The notes under the pieces were generated by a model. That model saw only the letters and a list, made by a program, of their open reading frames with translations. It was not told the DNA's origin and made no database searches. Source: Actinocrinis puniceicyclus (GTDB lineage: Bacteria; Actinomycetota; Actinomycetes; Streptomycetales; Catenulisporaceae). Taken from it: a DNA stretch of 63,147 nt. Position 1 is the first letter of the stretch; each line of letters begins with the position of its first letter. Location of the stretch: NCBI RefSeq assembly GCF_018283645.1, contig NZ_JAGSXH010000025.1, positions 1 through 63,147 on the forward strand, given 5' to 3'. Position numbers and translations under genes: made by a program. Below, in pieces: positions 35,543 to 44,681 of this stretch.

Positions 35543-37180
35543 TCAGACCACGGTGACGACGACTCTCTCCCATCCGCTGGCGCCGTCGGGCAAGGGGTCC
35601 GCCCGCGCTTCGGTCTGAAACCGGCCGCTGGAGTCGGCCGCACGCACCTGGAGACCATGGCTGCCGGGCGTGGCGTGCCAGTCGTAGGTCCACTGCCGCC
35701 AGGTGTCCGGGCCGTCCTGGGCCGCGAGGCGGGCGCTCTGCCACGGGCCCTGGTCGACCCGGACCTGCACGTCCTGGATCGCCCGGCCGGTCGCCCATGC
35801 GATACCCGCGACGGTGACCGGCCCGGCCGCCACGCGCGCGAAGGGTTTGGGCACGTCGATGCGCGACTGGGTCTTCATCGTGCCGACGCGCGCGTAGCCG
35901 CGCTGCACCCAGTACGCGGTGCTCGCGGCGAAGGTGGTGACGTACAGATCCGTCACCCACTTGCATGCCGAGGCGTAGCCGTAGAAACCGGGTACGACCA
36001 CCCGAGCCGGGAAGCCGTGCGCAACGGGCAGCGGCTCGCCGTTCATCGCCACCGCGATCAGGGCCTCGCGCCCGTCCAGCACGGAGCCGAGCGGCGTGCC
36101 GATCGTCATGCCCTCCACCGAGCGCGCCAGCAACTGGTCCGCCCCGCGCCGCACGCCGGCGGCGCGCAGCAGATCGGGCAGCGAAGCGCCGATCCAACGC
36201 GCGTTGCCCACGTACGGGCCGCCCACCGGGTCGGAAACGCAGGACACTGTTACGTCGTGCTCGTGCAGCGGCAGGTGCAAGAGGTCGGCGAAACTCAGTT
36301 CGATGGGACGGTCCACCATGCCGTGGACCCGCAGTGTCCAGGAATCCGGACGCACCTGCGGCAGGACCAGCGCGGTGTCGACTCGGTAGAACACCTCGTT
36401 GTCGGTGAAGAAGGGGCTGAGGCCCGCCACATTCGGATGCACGCCGTACGGAAGCGGGGCGGCGGGGTAGGCCGGGCGCGGGATTCGCACTGCGGCGCGC
36501 GCCGCCGCGACACTCGATCGCCGCGTGGCGATCAGATCGGCGCCGACGCCGACCACAGCCGATCCGGCCGCCAGCCCGGCGGCGGTGGCGACGAACCGGC
36601 GCCGACCGGGGTCATGCCGTATCCGGGTGCTGTGATCATGCTCTGTCCGGGTGCTGTGATCGGGCTGTATCCCGGCACTGCGATCAAGTTGTGTCCGGGC
36701 TGCGTGATACGCGCGCGTCAGCAGCCGCAGCGCGCCGATCCCGGCGGCTGCGCCGAGGACGCTGGGCAGCGCCCACGACGGTCCGCTCTGCGGCTGTGTC
36801 TCCGCGGCCGCCACGCCGACGGCGCCGAACAGGGCGATCAGCGCCGCGCCGAGCGCGAAGCCGCGCATCGCCGCGATCCCTGCCAGTAGCGCGATCCCGG
36901 TCAACGCGGCCAGGATCCCGGCGATCAACAACTGTTTGTCGTGAACGCCGAAGTGAGCGACGGCGTAATCCTTCAGCGGCGCGGGCGTGAGGTTCACCGC
37001 CGCGGCACCCACCGCATATACCGGGGCGCTGGAGGCCCCGGTGAAGATCGCGACGACCTGGCCGGCGGCCAGCGCCGCGGCCGCCGCGAGCGCGCCGAGC
37101 AGCGCCGCGGTTCCCAGCCGCGCCAGCCGCGCCGGTTTCGCGTCGCGCGACCTTCGCGGCCCGGTCTGGGAGTCCCGCAT
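35543..37180 (-). CDS. Membrane-anchored molybdopterin oxidoreductase, sulfite-oxidase fold
   Basis: 545 residues. Four N-terminal transmembrane segments (LARLGTAALLGALAAAAALA and following) lead, after a low-complexity His/Asp linker, to a twin-arginine-like GRRRFVATAAGLAAGSAV and a sulfite-oxidase-type domain with the Mo-binding Cys in VTVSCVSDPVGG and the FPARVVVPGFYGY segment, ending in a dimerisation domain. Oxidation of a sulfur or other small substrate outside the membrane is likely. ATG at 37180; GTG starts up to 21 nt upstream are possible. Fasciclin lipoprotein precedes it in the same direction, a common actinomycete pairing. Confidence 0.88.
   Translation of the reverse strand: MRDSQTGPRRSRDAKPARLARLGTAALLGALAAAAALAAGQVVAIFTGASSAPVYAVGAAAVNLTPAPLKDYAVAHFGVHDKQLLIAGILAALTGIALLAGIAAMRGFALGAALIALFGAVGVAAAETQPQSGPSWALPSVLGAAAGIGALRLLTRAYHAARTQLDRSAGIQPDHSTRTEHDHSTRIRHDPGRRRFVATAAGLAAGSAVVGVGADLIATRRSSVAAARAAVRIPRPAYPAAPLPYGVHPNVAGLSPFFTDNEVFYRVDTALVLPQVRPDSWTLRVHGMVDRPIELSFADLLHLPLHEHDVTVSCVSDPVGGPYVGNARWIGASLPDLLRAAGVRRGADQLLARSVEGMTIGTPLGSVLDGREALIAVAMNGEPLPVAHGFPARVVVPGFYGYASACKWVTDLYVTTFAASTAYWVQRGYARVGTMKTQSRIDVPKPFARVAAGPVTVAGIAWATGRAIQDVQVRVDQGPWQSARLAAQDGPDTWRQWTYDWHATPGSHGLQVRAADSSGRFQTEARADPLPDGASGWERVVVTVV
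36622..36713 (-). repeat. 24-bp repeat encoding an eight-residue linker motif
   Basis: About four imperfect 24-bp units inside the molybdopterin gene encode IQPDHSTR, TEHDHSTR, IRHDPGRR and a diverged first copy, in the linker between the membrane part and the catalytic domain. Length may vary between strains by slippage. The histidine-rich repeats could bind metal; this is speculation. Confidence 0.7.
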
Positions 37181-37346
37181 CGTGTCCACCTTCGTGCTCA
37201 CCCGACTCTCGGAGAGCTCTGCGTCCGCCCCGAAAGCGGACCGCGAACCCCGCTGGTTCACTGGGCTGCCGGCGCGCGGCAGGTTCACATCCGCGCGCCG
37301 GCAGCGATCGTGGTGACGCGTGGCCGCGTCGATCGGCCGGCGAGGC

Positions 37347-38018
37347 TCAGCTCGCCGCCGGCATCAGGACCGAGTCGATGATGTAGACAGTGGCGTTCGC
37401 GGTCTGCACGTCGCCGCACACGACGTTCGCGGTGTTGCCCGCGGAGCCGCCGGTGACGGTGAAGTTCGTGCCGCTGCCGGCGACGGTCACGGTGCCGCCG
37501 TTGAGGGTGGCGTGGGTGCCCGCGAGCTGGCCGGGGGCCAGACGGCCGGCGACCACGTGGTAGGTCAGGATCTTGGTCAGCTCGGCCTTGTCGGCCAGCA
37601 CGCCGTTGAGCGTCGCGGCGGGGATCTTCTTGAACGCGTCGTTGGCCGGCGCGAACACGGTGACGCCCTGGGCGTTGTTGAGCGTGTCGACGAGTCCGGC
37701 CGCCTTGACCGCGGTGACCAGGGTGGAGAGCACCGGGTTGTTCGAGGCGGCGGTCGCCACCGGGTCCTGGGCCATCCCGGTGAAGCTGCCGGCGCCGCCG
37801 GCGGGCACGGCGGAGCAGGCCGGGCCGAACTCGGTGCCGGCCGCCGCGGCGGATGCCGCCATGGACGGGCTGTCTGCGGCCATCGGGCTGGACGCGGCGC
37901 TGCCCGGGGTGCCGGAGGCGGTCGGGTTCGTGCCGCTGGAGGAGCAGGCGGCGAGCCCTGTGGCCAGCGCGGCGGCGGCGACGGCGGCCGACAGGCGACG
38001 GGCGGTGAATGCGCGCAT
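37347..38018 (-). CDS. Fasciclin (FAS1) domain lipoprotein
   Basis: 223 residues. A lipoprotein signal with lipobox LAAC (Cys25) is followed by a Ser/Ala/Thr/Pro-rich linker and one FAS1 domain (PVLSTLVTAVKAAGLVDTLN, VTVFAPANDAFKKIPAATL, the H-box YHVVAGRLAPGQL, C-terminal TVYIIDSVLMPAAS). Such surface proteins mediate adhesion or contacts. In actinomycetes it is often found next to sulfite-oxidase-like genes; the molybdopterin gene starts 167 bp downstream. ATG 38018 follows GGAGTGACGTTCC. Confidence 0.9.
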   Translation of the reverse strand: MRAFTARRLSAAVAAAALATGLAACSSSGTNPTASGTPGSAASSPMAADSPSMAASAAAAGTEFGPACSAVPAGGAGSFTGMAQDPVATAASNNPVLSTLVTAVKAAGLVDTLNNAQGVTVFAPANDAFKKIPAATLNGVLADKAELTKILTYHVVAGRLAPGQLAGTHATLNGGTVTVAGSGTNFTVTGGSAGNTANVVCGDVQTANATVYIIDSVLMPAAS

Positions 38019-38254
38019 GGAACGTCACTCCAAGTCAGGTGTACGGGCGTGGATTTACGAACAGCGGACGCCTCTGCATGGAGCGGCCCGCTCCGGATCA
38101 GGCCGCCGTCCGGCGTCTCACGATCACTGATTCGGTACGGGCGGCGCGGCGGATTGGCCGCGCCCTGCCGTTCCCTCGATCGGGCGACGGGCCCGGAACC
38201 GGGCGGGTCTTGACCCCATGGCCGTCCGCTTCTAGCCTGTGACCGAGCCGAACT

Positions 38255-38268
38255 GGAAAGCGCTTTCC
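38255..38268. promoter_or_regulatory. LacI-type operator before the Gfo/Idh operon
   Basis: GGAAAGCGCTTTCC is a perfect 14-bp palindrome with the central CG step typical of LacI-family sites, 37 nt upstream of the proposed TTG start. A half-copy (CGCTTTCGC) follows. Its sequence differs from the operator at 50378, so it is probably read by a LacI protein encoded outside the window. Confidence 0.65.
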
Positions 38269-38304
38269 TCGCTTTCGCATCCCCACTGTCATCGCGGAGT
38301 CGCC

Positions 38305-39456
38305 TTGTCTCGCAGGACGATCGGTATCGCGCTGGCCGGTGTGACCGGGCGCATGGGCTACCGGCAGCATCTGGTGCGCTCGCTGCTCGCCATCCGCGAG
38401 CAGGGCGGGCTCGAACTCCCGGACGGCACGGTGCTGTGGCCCGAACCGGTGCTCGTCGGGCGCAGCGCCGACAAGCTGCGGGCGATCGCCGCGCGCCACG
38501 GTCTGGAGCGCTGGACCACATCGCTGGACGAGGCTCTCGCCGACCCCGCTGTCGAGGTCTACTTCGACGCGCAGGTGACCTCCGCGCGCATCAAGGCACT
38601 GAATGCGGCGATCGCGGCAGGCAAGCACGTGTACACCGAGAAGCCGCTGGCCGAGTCGCTGGCCGAGGCGCTGGACGTCGCCGCGCTCGCCGACCGCGCC
38701 GGAGTGAAAGGCGGGGTGGTGCAGGACAAGATCTTCCTGCCCGGGCTGCGTAAACTCAGACGTCTGATCGAAGGCGGCGCGCTCGGCAGGGTGCTGTCCG
38801 TGCGGGGCGAGTTCGGCTACTGGGTCTTCGAGGGGGACTGGCAGCCGGCGCAGCGGCCCTCGTGGAACTACCGCCGCGCCGACGGCGGCGGGATCGTGCT
38901 CGACATGTTCCCGCACTGGAGCTACATCCTCGAAGGCTTAATCGCCCCGGTGCGGTCGGTGTACGCGCACGCTGTCACACACCTGCCCGAGCGCTGGGAC
39001 GAGCAGGGCCGCGCGTACACGGCCGACGCGGACGACGCGGCGTACGCGGTCTTCGAGCTCGAAGGCGGAGCCGTGGCGCAGATCAACTCCTCCTGGGCGG
39101 TGCGCGTGTACCGCGACGAACTGGTCGAGTTCCAGGTCGACGGCACCGAGGGCAGCGCCGTCGCGGGACTGCGCGAGTGTCGGGTCCAGCACCGCGCGGT
39201 CAGTCCGCGGCCGGTGTGGGACCCGGACGTGCCGAACGGTGAATCGTTCCGCGGACAGTGGGCGCGGGTGCCGGACAACCAGGAATTCGACAACGGGTTC
39301 AAAGCGCAGTGGGAACAGTTCCTCGCGCACGTCGTGGCCGGCACGCCGTTCCCGCATGATCTGCGCTCAGGGGCCCGCGGCGTGCAGCTGGCCGAACTCG
39401 CGCTGCGCTCCGCCCGAGAGGGCAGGCGCGTCGAGGTGCCGGAGCTGCCGCGGTGA
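38305..39456 (+). CDS. Gfo/Idh/MocA-family sugar oxidoreductase
   Basis: 383 residues. A Rossmann start (GIALAGVTGRMGYRQHL), AAIAAGKHVYTEKPLAESL with the EKP catalytic Lys motif, and a C-terminal alpha/beta domain (GGIVLDMFPHWSYILEGL) define the family. It oxidises a sugar or cyclitol hydroxyl with NAD(P). TTG at 38305 is chosen because GGAG lies 5 nt upstream and homology starts there; the GTG at 38239 would put the operator inside the gene. Its stop overlaps the GTG of the DUF993 gene. First gene of a three-gene operon. Confidence 0.88.
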   Translation: MSRRTIGIALAGVTGRMGYRQHLVRSLLAIREQGGLELPDGTVLWPEPVLVGRSADKLRAIAARHGLERWTTSLDEALADPAVEVYFDAQVTSARIKALNAAIAAGKHVYTEKPLAESLAEALDVAALADRAGVKGGVVQDKIFLPGLRKLRRLIEGGALGRVLSVRGEFGYWVFEGDWQPAQRPSWNYRRADGGGIVLDMFPHWSYILEGLIAPVRSVYAHAVTHLPERWDEQGRAYTADADDAAYAVFELEGGAVAQINSSWAVRVYRDELVEFQVDGTEGSAVAGLRECRVQHRAVSPRPVWDPDVPNGESFRGQWARVPDNQEFDNGFKAQWEQFLAHVVAGTPFPHDLRSGARGVQLAELALRSAREGRRVEVPELPR

Positions 39457-40586
39457 CCGGGACGCAGCCTCTGGACGGGGTCGCGGTGCACCGGCCGCCG
39501 GCCCGCAGCCGGGTCTTCCTCGCCGCCGCCCATGTCGTCGCCGACCCCACCGCACCCCAGGGGCCCGGCGTGCCGGCGGCGCTGGACTGGGACGCCACCC
39601 TGGCTTTCCGCCACCGCCTCTGGTCGCTCGGGCTCGGCGTGGCGGACGCCATGGACACCGCGCAGCGCGGCGCCGGCCTCGACTGGGCCGCGACCAGGGA
39701 ACTGATCGAGCGCTGCGGCGCCGAGGCCCGCAGCGTCAACGGCCTGCTGGCCTGCGGCGCGGGCACCGACCAGCTCGATCCCGCGGCGCAGCCCGACCTC
39801 GCGCGGATCGCCGCCGCCTACGAGGAACAGATTTCAGTGGTCGAAGACGCCGGGGCTCGGGTGGTGCTCATGGCCAGCCGGGCGCTGGCCGCCGCGGCCC
39901 GCGGCCCCGAGGACTACGCCGCGGTGTACGGCCGCCTGCTGCCGCAGCTCGCGCGCCCCGCGATCCTGCACTGGCTCGGCCCCGCCTTCGACCCGCAGCT
40001 CGCGGGCTACTGGGGCGCCGCGGACGTGGACGCCGCAGCCGAGAGCCTGCTGGCGATCATCCGCGAGCACCCCGGGAAGGTCGACGGGGTCAAGCTCTCG
40101 CTGCTGGACGCGCCGCGTGAGATCGCGCTGCGCCGCGCGCTGCCTGCCGGGGTGCGCCTGTACACGGGCGACGACTTCGACTACGCCGAACTGATCAAGG
40201 GCGACGAATACGGGCACAGCGACGCCCTGCTCGGCGTCTTCGACCCGATCGCCGAGCAGGCCGCCGCGGCGCTGGCCGCCCTCGACCACGACGACGCAGA
40301 GGGCTTCGACGCCGCGCTCGGCCCGACCCTGCCGCTGGCCCGGCACCTGTTCGCGGCGCCGACTCGGCACTACAAGACCGGAGTGGTGTTCCTGGCCTTC
40401 CTCGCCGGGTATCAGGACCATTTCACGATGGTCGGCGGCGCGCAGCGCGAGCGGTCCGCCGCGCACCTGGCCGGCCTATTCGAACTGGGCCGCGACGCCG
40501 GGATCTTCCCGGATCCGCAGCGCGCCCGGGCCCGTATGCGCACCGCGCTCGCGGGCTGCGCCCTGGAAGGGAGAGAGGTGCTATGA
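39453..40586 (+). CDS. DUF993 / dihydrodipicolinate synthase-like aldolase
   Basis: 377 residues. The pattern is that of DUF993 proteins, TIM-barrel relatives of dihydrodipicolinate synthase: LDWDATLAFRHRLWSLGLGV, the Lys in KVDGVKLSLLDAP as probable Schiff-base residue, and LYTGDDFDYAELIKGDEYGH. It probably cleaves or dehydrates a keto-sugar acid. GTG start overlaps the Gfo/Idh stop and its stop overlaps the isomerase ATG (ATGA). The exact reaction has not, to my knowledge, been widely established. Confidence 0.82.
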   Translation: MTGTQPLDGVAVHRPPARSRVFLAAAHVVADPTAPQGPGVPAALDWDATLAFRHRLWSLGLGVADAMDTAQRGAGLDWAATRELIERCGAEARSVNGLLACGAGTDQLDPAAQPDLARIAAAYEEQISVVEDAGARVVLMASRALAAAARGPEDYAAVYGRLLPQLARPAILHWLGPAFDPQLAGYWGAADVDAAAESLLAIIREHPGKVDGVKLSLLDAPREIALRRALPAGVRLYTGDDFDYAELIKGDEYGHSDALLGVFDPIAEQAAAALAALDHDDAEGFDAALGPTLPLARHLFAAPTRHYKTGVVFLAFLAGYQDHFTMVGGAQRERSAAHLAGLFELGRDAGIFPDPQRARARMRTALAGCALEGREVL

Positions 40587-41464
40587 GCGCACTGCCGGCG
40601 CCGGCGCGCCTGGCGCTCAACAGCGCCACGACCAAGCGCTGGAGCGCTGCCGAGGCGATCGAGGGCTGCGCCCGCGCGGGCATCCCGGGTATCGGGCTGT
40701 GGCGCGACCAGGTGGCCGCGAGCGGCCTGGAGCGGACCGCCGACCTGATCTGGACCACCGGGGTGAAGGTCTCCAGCCTGTGCCGCGGCGGCTTCTTCAC
40801 CGCCGCCGACGAGCGCGGCCGGCGCGCGGCGATCGAGGACAACCTGCGCGCGGTCGAGGAGGCGGCCCAACTCGGCACCGACGTGCTGATCCTGGTCTGC
40901 GGCGGCCTGCCGCCCGGCAGCCGGGACCTGGCCGGGGCGCGGCGGATGGTCGCGGACGGCATCGCGCAGGTGGCCCCCTACGCCGAGCAGCAGGGCGTGC
41001 GCCTGGCGATCGAGCCGCTGCACCCCATGTTCTGCGCGGATCGCAGCGTCGTGTGCACGCTCGGGCAGGCGCTCGACCTGGCCGAGGAGGTCGACGGCGT
41101 GCTCGACGGCCCGATCGACGGCGCGGGGCGGGCCGCGGGCGACCTGGCGGTCGGCGTCGCGGTGGACACCTACCACGTGTGGTGGGACCCGCAGTTGCAC
41201 GAGCAGATCGCGCGCGCCGGCCGCCGCATCCTCGCCTTCCAGGTCGGCGACTGGACCGTGCCGCTGCCCGCCGACGCGCTCCTGGGCCGAGGCCACGTCG
41301 GCGACGGGCACATCGACGTGCGCGAGATCGCGGACTCGGTCGCAAAGGCCGGATACACCGGTTATACGGAGGTTGAGATCTTCAGTCAACGGGTGTGGGA
41401 CACGCCGGGTGACGAGACCCTGCACACGCTCATCGAGCGTTACGAAGAGTACCTCGCCTCCTGA
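40583..41464 (+). CDS. Sugar phosphate isomerase/epimerase (xylose-isomerase-like TIM barrel)
   Basis: 293 residues. The AP-endonuclease-2 fold is indicated by LIWTTGVKVSSLCRGGFFTA, GVRLAIEPLHPMFCADRSVV with metal-binding Glu, VAVDTYHVWWDPQL and the C-terminal TGYTEVEIFSQRVW. Members isomerise or epimerise sugars or keto-sugars with a divalent metal. ATG overlaps the DUF993 stop. With the two preceding genes it forms an oxidise-isomerise-cleave set for an unknown sugar, under LacI-type control. Confidence 0.85.
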   Translation: MSALPAPARLALNSATTKRWSAAEAIEGCARAGIPGIGLWRDQVAASGLERTADLIWTTGVKVSSLCRGGFFTAADERGRRAAIEDNLRAVEEAAQLGTDVLILVCGGLPPGSRDLAGARRMVADGIAQVAPYAEQQGVRLAIEPLHPMFCADRSVVCTLGQALDLAEEVDGVLDGPIDGAGRAAGDLAVGVAVDTYHVWWDPQLHEQIARAGRRILAFQVGDWTVPLPADALLGRGHVGDGHIDVREIADSVAKAGYTGYTEVEIFSQRVWDTPGDETLHTLIERYEEYLAS

Positions 41465-41529
41465 GGCGCTCTGCCAGGGTGCCTGCGTCCCGGTCGCCGT
41501 CGCGAAGCCGGAGCCGCGTTCGCGGCGGC

Positions 41530-41578
41530 CAGGCTTGGCGCAGCGGCGGCCCGGTCTGCCGCCGCTGCGCCAAGCCTG
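41530..41578. terminator. 20-bp perfect stem-loop terminator
   Basis: Arms 41530-41549 and 41559-41578 are perfectly complementary around a 9-nt loop. The hairpin lies between the isomerase stop (41464) and the stop of the convergent protease gene (41610), and should end both transcripts. Confidence 0.88.
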
Positions 41579-41609
41579 CGTGCTTGTCAGCGGTACTCGC
41601 GTTGCCGGA

Positions 41610-42983
41610 TCAGCAGGGGCAGGGATGCCCGCCTATCATCCGGTTGACGGCTTCCCAGGGGGTGAAGAAGAAGAAACTGCCGCCGTCGCCGCCGGCGATG
41701 ACGCCGCGGACCTGCATGGGACTGCCGGAGATGACCGGGCCGCCGGAGTCGCCGGGCTGGGACAGCGGGCCGGTACCGCCGACGGGGTGCCCGGTGCACA
41801 TGTCGTATTCGGTGGCTCCGTCTGCCGGCACGGAGACGGTCTGGCCGCAGGCGTCGATCTGCCCGGTGCAGATCTCCTGGCTGTAGGAGCCGTCGGTGCA
41901 GAACTGGTTGCCGGCGAAGTTGTACGCCTCGCCGACGTAGGGCCAGTAGGTGTTGTTGCGGGTGTAGATGTCCGGGGCCAGGGTGGTGCCCTGCAGGGTG
42001 ATCAGCGCGGCGTCGGTGTGGCCGTTGTTGAAGCTCTGCCAGCCGGTGATGCCCATGAACTGCCCGGTCCAGCCGTTGTTCTGGCTGGCGTTCCACCAGT
42101 AGGCGCCGGAGGCGCCGCAATGGCCGGCGAACAGCATCTGCGCGGGGGCGTAGTACGGGTCGGTGTAGCCGAATCCTGCGGTGCAGGACACGACAGCGGT
42201 GTGGCTGTTGGTGAAGGTGTCGATACGGTCGCCGCCGAACCAGGGGGCTGCGTCGCTGTAACGGCTGTACGAACTGCTGTCGTGGGGGCTGACGGTGTGC
42301 GCGCGCTGGTCGCGGTGCACGTACGCGTCGGCGGCCGCCGCGTTCGGGAACTGGATCCGCTTGACCATGTCGGAGACAGGGCCCTGCTTGACCACGCGGA
42401 CGAGGTCGCCGTACTGGGCCCGCAGCCGCGCGGCGAGCTTCGCGGTGGGGTTGGTGACGCCGACGAAGACCTGATTGGCCTTCGGGTTGGGACCGACGAC
42501 GTTCCAGGGGACGCCGTCGATCGTCCTGTGGGCGGTGATCGCGGCCTGCGCCGCGAGCATGGCCTGCTGGGAGTGCTTCACCGCGACGTACTGAACGCGG
42601 TAACTGGTCGTGGCGGCCAGGGCCGGGCTCTCGCGGGTGGCCAGGCGCGGACTGGCGTTGTGCTGCGCGGCGAGCGCGGAGCGGGCCTCGGCGACCGCGG
42701 AGGCCCCGGCGGTGTAGACGGTGATGGTGTGGTGGGCCTCGTCCACGTAGAGCCCGGCGAAATGCTTCGTGTCGCCGTTGACGGCCTGCCCGAACCCGCC
42801 CAGGTCGAAGGTCTTGTTCAGCGCGATGCTGTCGGTGACCGGCGCGGCTTGTGCGGCAGCGCCGCTCGCGGCGCCGGTGCCCAGGGCGGTGGTGACGGCT
42901 GCGGCGGCTATGCCCACCGCCAGCCACCGCCGAGGCGTGCGCGTTCTGCGAAGCCCGACACGTCTGCCTTTGATCATGTGCAT
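41610..42983 (-). CDS. Secreted S1-family serine protease with long propeptide
   Basis: 457 residues. A signal peptide (basic MHMIKGRRVGLRRTRTPRRW, then a hydrophobic AVGIAAAAVTTALG) and a propeptide of about 200 residues with alternating helical segments precede a trypsin-like domain. The catalytic triad is His288 (LFAGHCG), Asp324 (GHTDAAL) and Ser413 (PGDSGGP); cysteines around CTAGF, AGHCG, CTDGS and CTGHP form disulfides. It resembles streptogrisin/alpha-lytic-type proteases. A second ATG 6 nt downstream is possible. Exported, probably digests protein. Confidence 0.92.
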   Translation of the reverse strand: MHMIKGRRVGLRRTRTPRRWLAVGIAAAAVTTALGTGAASGAAAQAAPVTDSIALNKTFDLGGFGQAVNGDTKHFAGLYVDEAHHTITVYTAGASAVAEARSALAAQHNASPRLATRESPALAATTSYRVQYVAVKHSQQAMLAAQAAITAHRTIDGVPWNVVGPNPKANQVFVGVTNPTAKLAARLRAQYGDLVRVVKQGPVSDMVKRIQFPNAAAADAYVHRDQRAHTVSPHDSSSYSRYSDAAPWFGGDRIDTFTNSHTAVVSCTAGFGYTDPYYAPAQMLFAGHCGASGAYWWNASQNNGWTGQFMGITGWQSFNNGHTDAALITLQGTTLAPDIYTRNNTYWPYVGEAYNFAGNQFCTDGSYSQEICTGQIDACGQTVSVPADGATEYDMCTGHPVGGTGPLSQPGDSGGPVISGSPMQVRGVIAGGDGGSFFFFTPWEAVNRMIGGHPCPC

Positions 42984-43105
42984 GGATCATTCCCCGATTT
43001 CACAGTGCTCTGACGATGGTGCGCCTGGGCTGTGGACCGGCGATGCGCGGGCCACAACCGAAGAGCTGGTACAACGATCGCCTCGTGAGAAGCCGGGCGG
43101 CTAGG

Positions 43106-43127
43106 CTTTTGCGCGAGAATGCAAAAG
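43106..43127. promoter_or_regulatory. Palindrome in the 335-bp gap upstream of the protease
   Basis: CTTTTGC (43106-43112) and GCAAAAG (43121-43127) are perfect 7-bp arms with an 8-nt spacer, 123 nt upstream of the protease start and also upstream of the DUF1737 gene. An operator is likely. The rest of 42984-43318 holds no gene that I can support. Confidence 0.4.
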
Positions 43128-43318
43128 GTCTGAGACCGACTGCGGAGGCACGGGGGTGCCGGGTTGGGGTCCAACCGGATCGGCACGCCGCGACCGGCGC
43201 CCGAATGATCCGGGTAGGCGGCGGTATGAGTGATACTCGGATGTGCAGCGTCGCGCGCATTCGCCGACAGCGAACGCGTTACGGCCCTCGCGGCGCGCCC
43301 CCGTGGCATGCTCGTTTC

Positions 43319-43561
43319 ATGGCGAAACCTCCGAACGACCTTCCCCGTTACCGCGTTCTGACCGGCCCCGACGACGAGACCTTCTGTCGCCGGGTCAGCG
43401 AGGCGCTGGACCTCGGCTACGTCCTGCACGGCGGTCCGGCGCTGGCCGCCAACGACGAGCAGATCATCGTCGCCCAGGCCGTGGTCTGGCCCGAGCCGGC
43501 CGCCGCGGTGCGGACCGTCGGCTTCGCCGCCACCGCGAGCGGTGCCGCGGGGCGCGGCTGA
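43319..43561 (+). CDS. DUF1737 small protein
   Basis: 80 residues. RYRVLTGPDDETFCRRVSEA and LDLGYVLHGGPALA match DUF1737, a short uncharacterised family usually found alone or fused to a methionine-rich or Fe-S protein. ATG at 43319 is chosen because the domain begins within ten residues; longer frames are unsupported. No strong ribosome site is seen. It is followed after 160 bp by the second MEDS-ATPase. Confidence 0.75.
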   Translation: MAKPPNDLPRYRVLTGPDDETFCRRVSEALDLGYVLHGGPALAANDEQIIVAQAVVWPEPAAAVRTVGFAATASGAAGRG

Positions 43562-43721
43562 ACCCGCCGCCCCGGCGGCCGGCAATGGTACATCCGTGCC
43601 AAGCTGCCGAGCCCCGGCGTCGGTACGGCCCACCGTGCGCTATGGTCGGGAGCGACTTCGCGCCCGGCAGGGCGTTGATCCGAGGCGGCTCTGACGTGGA
43701 AATGGCGCGGGAGACCTGACG

Positions 43722-44681
43722 GTGAGCGACACACCCGTCCCCTCCGACCCGCTCGAGACCGGGCTGCGCCATCTGCTCTACCCCTACACCGGTGCGCAGA
43801 ACTACCTGCCCGGGCTGCTCGCGTACGTGGATGAGGCGCTCGCCGTCGGCGCGAGCGTCGTCGTGTGCGCGCCCGAGGAGCGCGTCCATCTGCTGCGCAA
43901 GCACGTGGCCGCGCACGACGCGGTCGCCTACATGGACGCCGGTACGCTCGACGCCAACCCCGGGCGGCTGATCCCGATGTGGAAGGACTGGGTCGACCAG
44001 CGCGGCCGGAAGGGGCCGGTTTACGGCATCGCCGAGTCGGTCTGGCGCGGACGCAGCGCCGCACACCTGTCCGAGCTGTGGTACCACGAATGGCTGCTCA
44101 ACCAGGCGTTCACCCGGCATCCGGCGTGGTCGCTGCTCTGCCCGTTCGACACGGCCGACCAGTCTCAGGCCACCGCACGGGCGCTGAGCCGTTCGCACCC
44201 GCTGATCTGGGACGGCGCGACGAGCGTCACCGGAACGCAGTACGACCCCGGGCCGTACCCATACGAGCCGTTCCCTGATCCGCGAGACTCGTACCAGGAG
44301 ATGCCGTACACGATCGACGACCTGACAAGGGTCCGCGAACACATCGGCGCCTGGGCCTCCTGCCGGGGCATGGCGCAGGCGCGGACCGGCGACCTGCTGC
44401 TCGCGGTCACCGAGATAGCCTCCAACAGCATCCGGCACGGCGGCGGCCGCGGCGTGCTGCGCACCTGGGCAGAGGACGGCGCCCTGGTGTGCGAGTTCCG
44501 CGACGACGGGCTGATCGCCGACCCGATGGTCGGCCGCAGGCGCCCCATGGCGGACCAGATCGGCGGCTGCGGACTGTGGTTCGCGCACCAGCTGTGCGAT
44601 CTGGTGGAGATCCGTTCCGCTCCGCGCGTCGGCACGAGCGTGCGCCTGCACATGAACCTGGCGCGCGAGGAGGCGGCGTGA
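43722..44681 (+). CDS. MEDS domain plus HATPase_c protein, paralogue of 24446
   Basis: 319 residues. Same architecture as the protein at 24446: MEDS start [18 protein letters not shown], shared [14 protein letters not shown] and [13 protein letters not shown], then a GHKL ATPase with N-box [13 protein letters not shown]1 DDGLIADP and [19 protein letters not shown] (G2). No HisKA domain. Here the partner is not STAS but an alcohol dehydrogenase: the stop overlaps that gene's GTG (GTGA). GTG at 43722. It probably binds and inhibits a sigma factor or its antagonist in response to a small molecule. Confidence 0.82.
   Translation: MSDTPVPSDPLETGLRHLLYPYTGAQNYLPGLLAYVDEALAVGASVVVCAPEERVHLLRKHVAAHDAVAYMDAGTLDANPGRLIPMWKDWVDQRGRKGPVYGIAESVWRGRSAAHLSELWYHEWLLNQAFTRHPAWSLLCPFDTADQSQATARALSRSHPLIWDGATSVTGTQYDPGPYPYEPFPDPRDSYQEMPYTIDDLTRVREHIGAWASCRGMAQARTGDLLLAVTEIASNSIRHGGGRGVLRTWAEDGALVCEFRDDGLIADPMVGRRRPMADQIGGCGLWFAHQLCDLVEIRSAPRVGTSVRLHMNLAREEAA

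Noticed and set aside
38239-38304. GTG at 38239 as start of the Gfo/Idh gene
   Set aside because: It would place the LacI-type operator inside the coding sequence and add residues without homology; TTG at 38305 has GGAG at the right distance.
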